Part shown: piece after piece, positions 9,332-18,221 of the stretch | How positions within the stretch are numbered: position 1 is the stretch's first letter | How the letters are laid out: every line of letters starts with the position of its first letter | Source of the DNA: Pseudomonadales bacterium | Lineage (GTDB): Bacteria > Pseudomonadota > Gammaproteobacteria > Pseudomonadales > Azotimanducaceae | Length of the DNA stretch: 64,000 bases | NCBI GenBank assembly: GCA_022825925.1 | Contig: JAJDVW010000053.1 | Coordinates: 1 to 64,000, forward strand | Direction: 5' to 3' | The notes under the pieces: model-generated | What the model was told of the DNA's origin: nothing | Seen by the model: the letters and a program-made list of their open reading frames with translations, nothing else | Database searches by the model: none | Made by a program: the position numbers and the translations under genes

Positions 9332-9393
9332 GCTTCTCGTCGTGGCCCCAACAGGCGGTTCCGCGAATACTAGGCAGTCGGAGTGACACCACG

Positions 9394-9919
9394 GTGACAG
9401 CACTCGAGGTCGCCCGGGGCGACATCACGGCGGAACGGGTCGACGCGATCGTGAACGCCGCCAACAAACAGCCTCCTCGGCGGCGGCGTCGACGGGGCGA
9501 TCCACCGCGCGGCCGGGCCGGGGCTCCTGGCCGAGTGCCGCACCCTCGGGGGCTGCGAGACCGGCGACGCGATGATCACCGCCGCCTACGGACTTCCCGC
9601 ACGACACGTGATCCACACCGTCGGGCCCGTGTGGCACGGCGGCGACCGGGGTGAGCGGGAGCTGCTGGCGTCCTGCTACCGCCGCAGCCTCGAGCGCCGC
9701 AGCCTCGAGGTGGCCGAAGCGCACGCACCAACGTCCGTCGCGTTCCCGGCCATCAGCACGGGGGTCTACGGGTATCCGGTGGATGCGGCAGCCAGGGTGG
9801 CGGTCGCCACCATGACGGCGCACTGCCGGCAAAGTCCGATCACGCTGGTGCGCTTCGTGTGTTTCGATGTGGTGGCGGAACGGGCCTGCCGGGAAGCGAT
9901 GGACGAGGCGCGCTCGTAA
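9394..9919 (+). pseudogene. Macro-domain ADP-ribose hydrolase, frameshifted
   Basis: A macro-domain protein (O-acetyl-ADP-ribose deacetylase type) broken by one frameshift. The first frame starts at a GTG and reads MTALEVARGDITAERVDAIV then NAAN, the signature ADP-ribose-binding start. Immediately after, the frame must change to continue as [20 protein letters not shown] and on to [10 protein letters not shown] and the stop at 9919. The shift sits at AACAAACAGC, where removal of one A restores N-A-A-N-S. One glycine is also missing compared with the usual GGGGVDG. All other family motifs are present, so the damage is recent, or it is an A-run base-calling error. Confidence 0.75.
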
Positions 9920-10094
9920 TCCCGTCCGTCACGCGCCCCTTACCAGGGACAGCACCGGAGAAACCGGAGAAACCGCTGGCGAAATCCGGCCGAAGCGGGC
10001 ATGGTACGCGTTTCGGCACATGCGGATAGCGGGCTTCACCGACCGTCGCGATCCGCCAGCCGTAGCTCACGCAAGCGAACGAGGAGGAAACCCG

Positions 10095-11051
10095 ATGGCC
10101 GAAGCCGCGACCGACGACTGGAACGCAAACCGGGCAGCGCGCGAGCGCAGCAACGCGACCCGCAAGCGGTTCACGGTCAACAATCCCGACAAGGAAGCGC
10201 GTGCGAAGACGCTCGGAGAGATCCACGCCCTCGGGCTCGAGTCGAACGTCGCCGAACTCGACGCGATCGGCTACACGACGGTCAAGGGCGCCATCGACGC
10301 CGACCAGGTGGCCCGCGCCCGGGATGCGATCGTGCGCGTCATGGAGCTCAAGTCCGGCATGTCCGTCGACATCGAAGCCGAGACGGCGGAACCCTGGAAC
10401 GGCGTATCGCTCGCACACTACCTGCTCTACGAGGACGAGGTCTTCGAAGAGATCGTGACGGCGTCGAAGCCCCTCGCGCTCATCAGCTACCTGCTCGGCC
10501 GCAGTTGCCAGCTCTCCAGCATGACGTGCCACTTCAAGGGCCGGGGCAGCGACCCCCTGATGCTGCACTCGGACAACGGCAACGGCATCCCCGCCCCGTT
10601 CTCCATGACCTCCCAGGTCGCGAACGTCAACTACGCGCTGACGCCGTACAGCAGGGAGGCCGGCGCCCTGGCGATGGTGCCCGGCAGCCACCGCCTGTGC
10701 CGGCACCCGCGCCCGGACGAGGTCCATCTGGCCGGCGACGAGTGCAATCCCGACGCGGTCTCCATGGACCTCGATCCCGGCGACTGCGTCGTCTGGCACG
10801 GCAACACCTGGCACGGCTCGTTCCGGCGCGATATCCCCGGCATCCGCATGAACCTGGCGACGTACTTCGTGCGCCAGTACATCGTGACCCAGGAGGAGTT
10901 CGGCCGGACGGTGCCGCAGGAGATGCTCGACCGCCACGCGAACGACGCGCGTTTCCTGCACCTGGTCGGCCAGCGGCAGCCGTACAACTACCACGCGGAT
11001 GGACCGGACTGGACCAAGTTCGGGGAAGTGCCGCGGGGGCAGTTCGACTGA
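10095..11051 (+). CDS. Phytanoyl-CoA dioxygenase (PhyH) family protein
   Basis: A 318-residue Fe(II)/2-oxoglutarate-dependent dioxygenase of the PhyH family. The iron-binding facial triad is visible as H158-x-D160 (LHSDNG) and a distal His in VVWHGNTWHGS, followed by the Arg in IRMNLATYFVR expected to bind 2-oxoglutarate. The ATG at 10095 has a clear ribosome binding site (GAGGAGGAAA). It probably hydroxylates a small carbon substrate; family members act on acyl-CoAs, ectoine, secondary metabolites and others. It is monocistronic here and is followed by two hairpins at 11061-11173. Confidence 0.85.
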   Translation: MAEAATDDWNANRAARERSNATRKRFTVNNPDKEARAKTLGEIHALGLESNVAELDAIGYTTVKGAIDADQVARARDAIVRVMELKSGMSVDIEAETAEPWNGVSLAHYLLYEDEVFEEIVTASKPLALISYLLGRSCQLSSMTCHFKGRGSDPLMLHSDNGNGIPAPFSMTSQVANVNYALTPYSREAGALAMVPGSHRLCRHPRPDEVHLAGDECNPDAVSMDLDPGDCVVWHGNTWHGSFRRDIPGIRMNLATYFVRQYIVTQEEFGRTVPQEMLDRHANDARFLHLVGQRQPYNYHADGPDWTKFGEVPRGQFD

Positions 11052-11060
11052 CGCCGTCCC

Positions 11061-11092
11061 GCCGGCGCGTCCACCGCGCGAGGCGCGCCGGC
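11061..11092. terminator. Hairpin in convergent intergenic region
   Basis: Perfect 9-bp stem GCCGGCGCG / CGCGCCGGC with a 14-nt loop, 10 bp after the PhyH gene stop. There is no T tract, so it may be a folded 3' end or a weak terminator. Confidence 0.45.
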
Positions 11093-11149
11093 GAACGTCT
11101 CAGCCCCTCCCCCACCTGCCCGTGCAAGAGTCGTGCAGGCCGGCGATAC

Positions 11150-11173
11150 GGGGGCGGGAGGACCCCCGCCCCC
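11150..11173. terminator. GC-rich hairpin between convergent PhyH and aldehyde dehydrogenase genes
   Basis: Perfect 9-bp stem GGGGGCGGG / CCCGCCCCC with a 6-nt loop. It lies 20 bp beyond the 3' end of the minus-strand aldehyde dehydrogenase gene and after the plus-strand PhyH gene, so it could serve both. It lacks a U tract. Confidence 0.5.
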
Positions 11174-11192
11174 AAGCACCGCAGCGTGGTCG

Positions 11193-12626
11193 TTACCCCG
11201 CCGCGTTGTACCCCAGGATGGCCTTGACCTCGAGGAACTCGTCGAGGCCGTGCTCGCCCCACTCGCGGCCGTTGCCGGACTGCTTGTAGCCGCCGAAGGG
11301 CGCCTGCTGGTCCGGCGGAGCGCCGTTCAGGTGCACGTTGCCCGTGCGGATGCGCCGCGCGATGGTCCTGGCCCGCTCCGGGTCGCCGGAGGAAATGTAG
11401 CCGGACAGTCCGTAGACCGTGTCGTTCGCGATGCGCACCGCGTCCTCGTCGTCCTCGTAGCCGATCAGCGACAGCACGGGACCGAAGATCTCTTCCTGCG
11501 CGATCGTCATGTCGTTGGTGACGTGGGAGAACACCGTCGGCCTGACGTAGTAGCCCTGGTTGAGCCCGTCCGGCCGCCCCGGGCCGCCCGTCTCGAGCTT
11601 CGCGCCCTCCTCGATGCCTTTCTCGATGAGGCCCTGGATCTTGTCGAACTGCCGCTCGGAGACCACCGGACCGATCGTGGTGCCTTCCGCGCCGGGATCA
11701 CCCACCTTGACCTGTTCCGCCGCGGCCTTCGCGATCGCGGCCGCCTCGTCCATGCGCGCCTGCGGCACGAGCATGCGCGTGGGCGCGTTGCAGGACTGGC
11801 CGGAGTTCGTGCACATGCCGAACACGTCGCGGGAGATGGAGGCGCCGAAGTCGGCGTCGTCGAGGATGATGTTCGCGGACTTGCCGCCCAGCTCCTGGGC
11901 GACCCGCTTCACGGTCGCCGCGGCGTTGCGCGCCACGTCGATGCCGGCGCGCGTCGAGCCCGTGAAGGACATCATGTCGATGTCGGGATGCGACGCGAGC
12001 GCCGCGCCCACCGTCGGGCCGTCGCCGTTGACGAGGTTGAACACGCCGGCGGGCACGCCCGCCTCGTCGAGGATCTCGGCGAAGATGATGGCGTTGAACG
12101 GCGCCACCTCGGAGGGCTTCAGCACCATCGTGCAGCCCGCGGCGAGCGCCGGGGCCACCTTGCATGCGATCTGGTTGATGGGCCAGTTCCACGGCGTGAT
12201 GAAACCGCACACGCCGGCCGGTTCCTTGACGATGTGCGACGTGCCGATGTCCTCCTCGAACTCGTAGGTGCGCAGGATGTTGAGCGTGGTCATGAAATGC
12301 CCGAGGCCCGCGGGCGCCTGCGCCGCGTTGGCCAGCGGCATCGGCGCGCCCATCTCGGAACTGATGGTCGCCGCCAGTTCGCCCATGCGGCCCTTGAAGA
12401 CCTCGATGATGCGCTCCAGGACCGCCACGCGCTCCTCGCGCGTCGTCTGCGACCACGAGTCGAAGGCTGCCGTGGCCGCCGCAACGGCCGCGTCCACGTC
12501 CGCCTGCCCGCCGAGGGCGATGGTGTCGATGGCTTCCTCGGTGGCGGGGTTGATGACCTCGAGGAGGTCGCCGGTGGACGGCTCCACCCACTCCCCGTCG
12601 ATGTAGAACTTCTGTCGATTGCTCAC
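11193..12626 (-). CDS. NAD(P)-dependent aldehyde dehydrogenase
   Basis: A 477-residue class 3-like ALDH that oxidises an aldehyde to a carboxylate. Catalytic residues are E245 (AQELGGKSAN) and C279 (NSGQSCNAPTRM); the cofactor strings PWNWP (145-149) and FTGSTRAG (221-228) are present. The GTG at 12626 (reading M-S-N-R-Q-K-F-Y-I-D-G-E-W) is chosen because it gives the standard N-terminus. Length is normal. The Cys and Glu residues and the conserved PFGGYKQSGNGRE string near the end show an intact enzyme. The substrate is unknown, and no partner alcohol dehydrogenase is adjacent. Confidence 0.9.
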   Translation of the reverse strand: MSNRQKFYIDGEWVEPSTGDLLEVINPATEEAIDTIALGGQADVDAAVAAATAAFDSWSQTTREERVAVLERIIEVFKGRMGELAATISSEMGAPMPLANAAQAPAGLGHFMTTLNILRTYEFEEDIGTSHIVKEPAGVCGFITPWNWPINQIACKVAPALAAGCTMVLKPSEVAPFNAIIFAEILDEAGVPAGVFNLVNGDGPTVGAALASHPDIDMMSFTGSTRAGIDVARNAAATVKRVAQELGGKSANIILDDADFGASISRDVFGMCTNSGQSCNAPTRMLVPQARMDEAAAIAKAAAEQVKVGDPGAEGTTIGPVVSERQFDKIQGLIEKGIEEGAKLETGGPGRPDGLNQGYYVRPTVFSHVTNDMTIAQEEIFGPVLSLIGYEDDEDAVRIANDTVYGLSGYISSGDPERARTIARRIRTGNVHLNGAPPDQQAPFGGYKQSGNGREWGEHGLDEFLEVKAILGYNAAG

Positions 12627-12766
12627 GATTCGAATCCCCTGTCCAAAGTGTCGGCAAAAAGTGGTTCCCGGCCCTGACGGCGCCCCCTGTCCCGGCGCGG
12701 CCGGGCGGCTATTGTCCATGCAACGCCGGGCCACTTCCACCGCTCCGCCCGGAACGGTCGCGGCGC

Positions 12767-13306
12767 CTACGCGGCCAGCACGTCGCGGTCCCGCAGGTCC
12801 TCCCGCGTCAGGCCTTCCCGGTAGCGGGCGACCAGCACGTCGGCGTCGAACTCGACGCCGATCGGGTTCCGCGCGAAGGCCGGCGTGCGGAACCACGCGT
12901 GCAGGTCCTCCAGGCTCTCGAAGTTGTCGATCTGCAGTTCCACGCGGATCCCGTTCGGGTCCTCGTAGTAGAGCGAGGTCGTCGGACCGTGGTTGATGGT
13001 CCACGCCGGCGTGATCCCCTCGGCCTTCAGCCGCTCGTAGGTGTGCACGAGGTCGCCGAGGGTGGCGTACGTGTACGCGAAGTGGTCGACGCCCGCCGAC
13101 TCGGGCCCGGGGTCGGGCGCATCCGGCGTGTTCACGAACGCGAGGCGATGGTGTTCGTCGTCGTAGGTGATGAAGGCGACGAAGTCGTTCTCGAACGCCG
13201 GCCAAGCGTGCAGCACCTTCCGATACCACTCGACGGTCTCCCGGAACCGGTTGGTCCGGATGACCACGTGGGCGAATTTCTCCGGGCGTACGGGTGCGTC
13301 TCCCAT
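12767..13306 (-). CDS. VOC family (glyoxalase/extradiol dioxygenase-like) protein
   Basis: A 179-residue vicinal-oxygen-chelate protein with two beta-alpha-beta-beta-beta modules. Likely metal ligands are H13 (FAHVVIRT), a His in the VDHFAYTYA string near residue 74, and a Glu in GIRVELQID near 122, the H-H-E pattern of extradiol dioxygenases and glyoxalases. The second module carries D-P-N-G-I-R-V-E-L, typical of catechol 2,3-dioxygenase-like members. It lies 1 bp after the serine hydrolase gene on the same strand, so they are probably cotranscribed. Whether it is a dioxygenase or an isomerase/lyase cannot be told. Confidence 0.82.
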   Translation of the reverse strand: MGDAPVRPEKFAHVVIRTNRFRETVEWYRKVLHAWPAFENDFVAFITYDDEHHRLAFVNTPDAPDPGPESAGVDHFAYTYATLGDLVHTYERLKAEGITPAWTINHGPTTSLYYEDPNGIRVELQIDNFESLEDLHAWFRTPAFARNPIGVEFDADVLVARYREGLTREDLRDRDVLAA

Positions 13307-13307
13307 C

Positions 13308-14447
13308 CTATTCCTCCAGTGATTCGTAGACCGCCCGCCAGAGGCCGAAGCCGCGTGCGTCGCCGACGATGCCCGCCTCCATCCGGTTCATGACGTAGGA
13401 GAATGCCACCCGGTTTTCGAGATCGCAGACGACCACGGAACCCCCGTAGCCTCCCCAGTAGCAGACCTTGTCGTTCGGCACCGCCGGCATCTCCTCGCCG
13501 GGGAGCCCGTAGCCGAGCCCGAACCGCAGGGGCAGGCCGATCACGAGGTCCACGCCGTTCGTCTGCTCCTCCAGAACCGCCAGGCAGCCTTCCGGCGACA
13601 TCAGGTTCCGGCCCCAGGCCGTGCCGTGGTTGGCGAGCAGCGTCTGGATGCGCACGATGCCGCGGGCGTTGCCGTGGCCGTTCGCCGCCGGCATCTCGGC
13701 CTGCCGCCACGCCGCCGTCTTCGTGTCCGCCGGCTCAACCACCGTGTTGCCGATCGTGCGCTCCGCGATCGACCCCGGCTCCATCTCGATCATCTCCTCC
13801 GGCGTGACCGGCGGCGGGATGAGTTCGCCGATGCGGGGGAAGTGTTCCGGATCGACCCCGAGGTGAAAGTCCGCGCCGAGCGGCTCCGCCAGTTCCTCGC
13901 GCAGGAAGGTGCCGGGCGATCTGCCGGAGATGCGCCTAATCACCTCGCCGACCAGGTTCCCCTGCGTGATGGCGTGGTAGCCGCTGGCCGTCCCCGGCTC
14001 CCACCAGGGGGCCTGCGCCGCGAGCCGCGCGGCCACGTCGTCCCAGTCGTACCAGACCTGGGCCGGGTAGGGGCCGTCGAGCCCGGAGAGGCCCGCGCTG
14101 TGGCTCAGGAGGTACCGTACCTCGATGCCCTCCTTGCCGTTCTGCGCGAACTCGGGCCAGTACTTCGCCACCGGCGCGTGCAGGTCGAGTTCGCCGCGGT
14201 CCGCGAGCAGCAGCGCGCTGAGCGCCGTCATCGTCTTCGTGCTCGAGTAGACGTTGACGATCATGTCCTCGACCCACGGCTCCGTCGCCGCCGCGTCGCG
14301 GTGCCCGCCCCAGATGTCGACGACGAACTCCCCCTCGACCGTCATCGCGAAGGACGCGCCGACATCGCCCAGTTCGGTGAAGTTGCGCTCGAACGCGTCG
14401 CGCACGCGGGCGAAGCGGGCGTCGCACGAGCCGTGAATGTCCACCAT
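13308..14447 (-). CDS. Serine hydrolase, beta-lactamase (class C/esterase) family
   Basis: A 379-residue penicillin-binding-protein-like esterase. The nucleophile motif S-x-x-K is S68-S-T-K71 (NVYSSTKTM), and a Tyr-containing G-Y-H-A string near residue 156 provides the second motif. There is no signal peptide, so it is probably cytoplasmic, as with EstB-type esterases. It starts at the ATG at 14447 (MVDIHGSCDARF); the upstream in-frame extension is low-complexity. It is the first gene of a pair with the VOC protein. Expected activity is hydrolysis of small esters or lactones rather than peptidoglycan. Confidence 0.85.
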   Translation of the reverse strand: MVDIHGSCDARFARVRDAFERNFTELGDVGASFAMTVEGEFVVDIWGGHRDAAATEPWVEDMIVNVYSSTKTMTALSALLLADRGELDLHAPVAKYWPEFAQNGKEGIEVRYLLSHSAGLSGLDGPYPAQVWYDWDDVAARLAAQAPWWEPGTASGYHAITQGNLVGEVIRRISGRSPGTFLREELAEPLGADFHLGVDPEHFPRIGELIPPPVTPEEMIEMEPGSIAERTIGNTVVEPADTKTAAWRQAEMPAANGHGNARGIVRIQTLLANHGTAWGRNLMSPEGCLAVLEEQTNGVDLVIGLPLRFGLGYGLPGEEMPAVPNDKVCYWGGYGGSVVVCDLENRVAFSYVMNRMEAGIVGDARGFGLWRAVYESLEE

Positions 14448-14705
14448 GGACCGCCTCCCGGAACGGGAAAAGCGCCAACGTACCACAGCGTAGACGCGGT
14501 GGCGGGCGGCGCATGGCGGATGGCCTACGCCGATTGCAGCTTTCTCGCCCCACCGCGTCCGCCAAGTCTCCTTCCTCCGTCCCGAGTGCGCCCTGCAGGA
14601 TGGCCGCCAAGCCGGCCGCCAAGCCGGATGTGGACCCGGACCCCACTGTGCTACCGTCACTTCAACCGCGTCCCCGCACGCCTCCCGCCGACGGAGAGCC
14701 TACCG

Positions 14706-15389
14706 ATGGCCGAATCCCTGCCCTCCCGTCCCCTTCTGTACCCCGAGACCGACGGGCAGCCGATGCCAGACGCTGACTACCAGGGCGACGCCTATCGCTA
14801 CATCGTCGAAGCCCTGAGGGTGTGGTTCCGGGATCGCCCCGACGTGTACGTGTCGGGCGACCTGTTCGTCTATCTCGAGGAAGGGAATCCGCGCAACTGC
14901 ATCGCGCCGGACGCGTTCGTCGTGTTCGGCGCGGGCAATCACCCACGCGAGACCTACCGACTCTGGGAGGAGCCGGGCGGAGTGCCGGACTTCGTGCTCG
15001 AAGTCGTCTCGCCAACCACCTGGCGCGTGGACGTCGGGGCCAAGCGCGAGAGGTACGCGTCGCTCGGCGTTCGCGAGTACTGGCTGCACGACCCGCACGG
15101 ACGACACCTGCAGCCGGCGCTTGTGGGCTTTCGCCTCTCCGGCGGCGTCTACATGCCGCTCTCTGCCATCGACACGTCCGAGGGCATGACGTTGCACAGC
15201 GATGTCCTCGGACTGGACCTGAGCCTCGACGGCGAAGACCTGCGCCTGCGCGATCCGGGGACCGGACGGCACTTGCCCACCTATGCCGAAGCCCGGGCCG
15301 ACCTGCGCAACACCGAAGCCGATCTGCGCAACGCTCGTGCCCGGCTCGCCGAGCTGGAACGCGCCCTGCGGCGGGACGAGGAAGACTGA
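14706..15389 (+). CDS. Uma2 family (DUF820) putative endonuclease
   Basis: A 227-residue Uma2-family protein of the PD-(D/E)XK nuclease fold. The core is visible as a D-x(n)-E-V-x-S stretch (PDFVLEVVSPTTW) with a following K-R-E-R-Y-x2-L-G-V-R-E-Y-W motif that marks this family. The C-terminal 35 residues form a charged coiled coil rich in A-R-A-x-L-x-x-L-E, common in the longer members. These genes are abundant in cyanobacteria and some proteobacteria; their biological role is unclear and may be linked to mobile elements. The start at 14706 gives a typical N-terminus. Confidence 0.85.
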   Translation: MAESLPSRPLLYPETDGQPMPDADYQGDAYRYIVEALRVWFRDRPDVYVSGDLFVYLEEGNPRNCIAPDAFVVFGAGNHPRETYRLWEEPGGVPDFVLEVVSPTTWRVDVGAKRERYASLGVREYWLHDPHGRHLQPALVGFRLSGGVYMPLSAIDTSEGMTLHSDVLGLDLSLDGEDLRLRDPGTGRHLPTYAEARADLRNTEADLRNARARLAELERALRRDEED

Positions 15390-15415
15390 CTGCCACCCTC
15401 GGCGGCAGCGTTGCG

Positions 15416-16018
15416 TCAGCCGCCGTCCACTTTCGCCACCACCAGCGGAATCCGGTCGTTGCCGAAGTACATGTCGTCGCCGTCGAGGAACATCGTGGGC
15501 GAGCCGAAGCCGCCGCGTTCGACGAGTTCGTCGGTGTTGGCGCGCAGGCGGTCCTTGTAGTCCTGCGAGGCGATATTCTCGAAGAACGACGCGACGTCGA
15601 GACCGCTCTCCTCGACGATCGGCCGCAGGATCCCGTCCTGCGAGATGTCCTCGAGATCCCCCCAATAGCGCTGGAACACCCGCCGCGCATAAGGCACCAG
15701 GCGGTCCTCCTCGATCGCCACGAACGCCCCGCGCATCGCCTTGACGCTGTTCACCGGGAACACCGGCGGCTGGCCGATCTCGACGCCGACGTAGCGGGCC
15801 CAGTCGGCGAGGTCCTTGCCGTAGTACTTCGCCTTTAGCGGCACCGGCTTGGCCCGGCCTTCGTACACGCTCGGGTTGACCGTGTTGAAGACGCCGCCGA
15901 CCAGGAAGGGGCGCCACTCGATCGCCACCGGGCGGGGCGCCATGGACCGCTGGACCTGCTCGAACGCCAGGTAGGTCCAGGGGCTCGAGCAGTCGAAGAA
16001 GAACTCTAGTGTGTGCAT
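15416..16018 (-). CDS. 2-hydroxychromene-2-carboxylate isomerase-like protein (DsbA/GST-kappa fold)
   Basis: A 200-residue protein of the DsbA-like HCCA isomerase family. The N-terminus LEFFFDCSSPWTYLAFEQ carries the D-x-x-S-P-W/Y signature, with Ser in the position used by the glutathione thiolate. The C-terminal string FGSPTMFLDGD-M-Y-F-G-N-D-R is diagnostic. HCCA isomerases catalyse a glutathione-dependent step in naphthalene degradation, but most family members have unknown substrates. It is convergent with the Uma2 gene and divergent from the Sir2 gene, 50 bp away. Two more distant paralogues lie at 45505 and 46208. Confidence 0.82.
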   Translation of the reverse strand: MHTLEFFFDCSSPWTYLAFEQVQRSMAPRPVAIEWRPFLVGGVFNTVNPSVYEGRAKPVPLKAKYYGKDLADWARYVGVEIGQPPVFPVNSVKAMRGAFVAIEEDRLVPYARRVFQRYWGDLEDISQDGILRPIVEESGLDVASFFENIASQDYKDRLRANTDELVERGGFGSPTMFLDGDDMYFGNDRIPLVVAKVDGG

Positions 16019-16068
16019 GGAGCCGGGAGCTTATATCATGCCGGCAGTCCCCGACACGGCCCCCGCCC

Positions 16069-16827
16069 ATGAACGACACCGCCCTGCTCGACGAGATGCG
16101 CGCCCTGCTCGACGAGGCGCAGCGCGTGGTCGTCTTCACCGGCGCGGGGATCAGCACCGAATCCGGCATCCCGGACTTCCGCAGCCCCGGCACGGGTCTC
16201 TGGAACAAGGTCAAACCGATCGAGTTCCAGGACTTCATGGCCTCGGAAGACGTTCGCCAGGAGTCCTGGCGCCGCCGCTTCACCGGCGACCGCAGCATGG
16301 AAGGCGCGAAGCCCAACAACGGCCACAAGGCCGTCGCGAAGCTCGTCGCCGAGGGCAAGGTGACGGCGGTCATCACCCAGAACGTCGACAACCTGTTCCA
16401 GGACGCCGGCATCCCGGACGAGCAGGTCGTCGAGCTGCACGGCAACGCGAGCTACGCGAAGTGCCTGTCCTGCGGGACGCGCTACGAGCTGGCCGACCTC
16501 GAGGCGCAGTTCAACGACCTCGGCCGCGTCGCCCCCTGCAGCCGCTGCGGCGGCATCGTCAAGAGCGCCACCATCTCCTTCGGCCAGGCCATGCCGGAGG
16601 ACGCCATGCTGCGCGCCCAGCGGTTCACCGAGTCCTGCGACCTGATGCTGACGACCGGTTCGACCCTGATCGTCTATCCCGCCGCGGGCTTCCCGGAGCA
16701 CGCCAAGCGCCTCGGGGCGAAGCTCGTCATCCTGAACCGGGAAGCCACCCCCCTCGACGGCATCGCCGATCTGGTCGTGCACGGGGAGATCGGGCCGGCG
16801 CTGTCGTACGTCGTCGGGGTCAACTGA
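16069..16827 (+). CDS. cobB: Sir2-family NAD-dependent protein deacylase
   Basis: A 252-residue sirtuin. The NAD-binding strings GAGISTESGIPDFRS and TQNVDNLFQDAG, the catalytic His in ELHGN, and a zinc ribbon of two C-x2-C pairs (CLSCG and CSRCG) are all present. It removes acyl groups from lysines at the cost of NAD, producing O-acyl-ADP-ribose. The start at 16069 is chosen because it gives MNDTALLDEMRALL directly before the Rossmann fold. Its 3' end is 5 bp from the convergent VWA gene. A macro-domain gene that could hydrolyse its product, now frameshifted, lies 6 kb away. Confidence 0.88.
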   Translation: MNDTALLDEMRALLDEAQRVVVFTGAGISTESGIPDFRSPGTGLWNKVKPIEFQDFMASEDVRQESWRRRFTGDRSMEGAKPNNGHKAVAKLVAEGKVTAVITQNVDNLFQDAGIPDEQVVELHGNASYAKCLSCGTRYELADLEAQFNDLGRVAPCSRCGGIVKSATISFGQAMPEDAMLRAQRFTESCDLMLTTGSTLIVYPAAGFPEHAKRLGAKLVILNREATPLDGIADLVVHGEIGPALSYVVGVN

Positions 16828-16832
16828 CGCCC

Positions 16833-18194
16833 TTACCGTGCCGCCGTCAGCAACTGGTTCGCGAACGCTTCGATGTGTTCGATCCGGTTGCAGATCCCGA
16901 CATCCAGGCAGTACGGGGCGTAGCGGCGCATCTCGGAGTCCCCGTCGGACCAGCGGTCGCGCGTCTCCGGGTTGAGCCAGAAGACCTGCTTGACCCGCTG
17001 CGAGATCTCCTTCAGCAGGTGCGCCTGCGGGTCGAAGTAGTTGTTGCGGCCGTCGCCGAGCACCACCACGGTCGAGCGGCCGTCGAGGTCCCTCCCGCAA
17101 CGTTCCCGGAAGTCCCGGAACGCGCGCGCGTAGTCCGTGGTGCCCTTGCCCCAGTCGAACAGCGCCTGCTCCACGGCCTCCTCCGGCGCCTTGCGCGAGA
17201 ACGTCTCCGTGACCTCGCCGAGGGCGCTCGAGAACGCGAACGCCCGCACGTTCGGCAGCACGTCGGTCAGTTCGTACAGGAACAGCAGCAGGAAGCGCGA
17301 CACCTGCGCCACGGAACCGCTCACGTCGCACAGCACGAACACCGTCGCCTTCTCGCGCTTCACGCGCCGCCAGTGTGGCTCGAAGATGGCGCCGTCGTAG
17401 GACAGGTTGCGCCGCAGCGTCTTCTTGAGGTCCAGCATGCCCCGGGCCGAGCGCCGCCGGCGACGGCGGTGTTCCCGGGCGAGCTTGCGCGCGAGCTTCT
17501 CCACCACGCGCCGGACTTCCACGTGATACTCGCGGGGGATGCGGTCGAGCTGGGACCTGAGCGCCGCCTCGAGGAGCGCGCGCCGCCCCGTCGCGTCCAC
17601 GTGCAGCTTGTACTGCGCATCGACGTAGTCGCGAATCTCGCCGTGAAAGTACTGGCGCAGGTACCGCAGGAGCGGGTCGGCGCCGTTGCCGGTGCCCCCG
17701 CCTGCCTTCCCGCTGGCAAGGTACGCCTCGAGTTCGTCGAGCGCGAGGGCCTGCGCGATCTTCCCCGCGTACACGCGCTTCTCCCGGAGCGTGCGCATCG
17801 CGCTGATGCCGGCGTCCTCGGCGGCCTGCTGCACGAGGAAGGCGAGGTAGTCGCGCTCGTCCGCAAGCACGCTGTCGATGGTCCGCACGAGGCCGCCCGA
17901 CAGGTGCCGGCCCAGCTCCTCGACGAGCGCCTCGCGGTCGACGCCGCGCACGAACGTGGGCTTGGCCGGCTCGCGGAACGCGAGCTGCAGGAAGAAGCGG
18001 TCGAAGGCGTCCTCGAACCGTTCCTTCTCTTCCCGGGTCTTGGCGAGCGCGAGGCCCAGCGCATCCCGCAGCAGGCGCTTGTCCTCGATGCCGACCTGCG
18101 AGACCACGTCGAAGGCGTCGAGGGTCTCGGCCGGCGAGACGCGCACGTCCGCGTTCCGCAGCGCCTGCACGAACCGCGAGAAAGTGACGTCCAT
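16833..18194 (-). CDS. VWA domain (CoxE-like) protein
   Basis: A 453-residue CoxE-type protein with a C-terminal von Willebrand factor A domain. The MIDAS motif D-x-S-x-S is seen as VLCDVSGSVAQVSRF near residue 290, with a downstream TTDYARA and VVLGDGRNN completing the metal site. The N-terminal 250 residues are helical, with a very basic run (HRRRRRRSARGM). CoxE proteins usually work with a MoxR-type AAA ATPase as a chaperone for metal-cofactor insertion. No such ATPase or carbon monoxide dehydrogenase gene is next to it here. It diverges from the phosphotransferase gene with 27 bp between starts. Confidence 0.82.
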   Translation of the reverse strand: MDVTFSRFVQALRNADVRVSPAETLDAFDVVSQVGIEDKRLLRDALGLALAKTREEKERFEDAFDRFFLQLAFREPAKPTFVRGVDREALVEELGRHLSGGLVRTIDSVLADERDYLAFLVQQAAEDAGISAMRTLREKRVYAGKIAQALALDELEAYLASGKAGGGTGNGADPLLRYLRQYFHGEIRDYVDAQYKLHVDATGRRALLEAALRSQLDRIPREYHVEVRRVVEKLARKLAREHRRRRRRSARGMLDLKKTLRRNLSYDGAIFEPHWRRVKREKATVFVLCDVSGSVAQVSRFLLLFLYELTDVLPNVRAFAFSSALGEVTETFSRKAPEEAVEQALFDWGKGTTDYARAFRDFRERCGRDLDGRSTVVVLGDGRNNYFDPQAHLLKEISQRVKQVFWLNPETRDRWSDGDSEMRRYAPYCLDVGICNRIEHIEAFANQLLTAAR

Positions 18195-18221
18195 GAGGCG
18201 GCGTAGTATATCGTCCGGCCG

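Noticed and set aside
9394-9919. Programmed frameshift in the macro-domain gene
   Set aside because: No classic slippery heptamer with a downstream structure is seen, and no such control is known for macro-domain genes. A mutation or base error is simpler.
12611-12660. A tRNA-like string (ATTCGAATCCCC) upstream of the aldehyde dehydrogenase
   Set aside because: It resembles a T-loop but no acceptor, D or anticodon arms can be folded around it, and it lies in the gene's leader.
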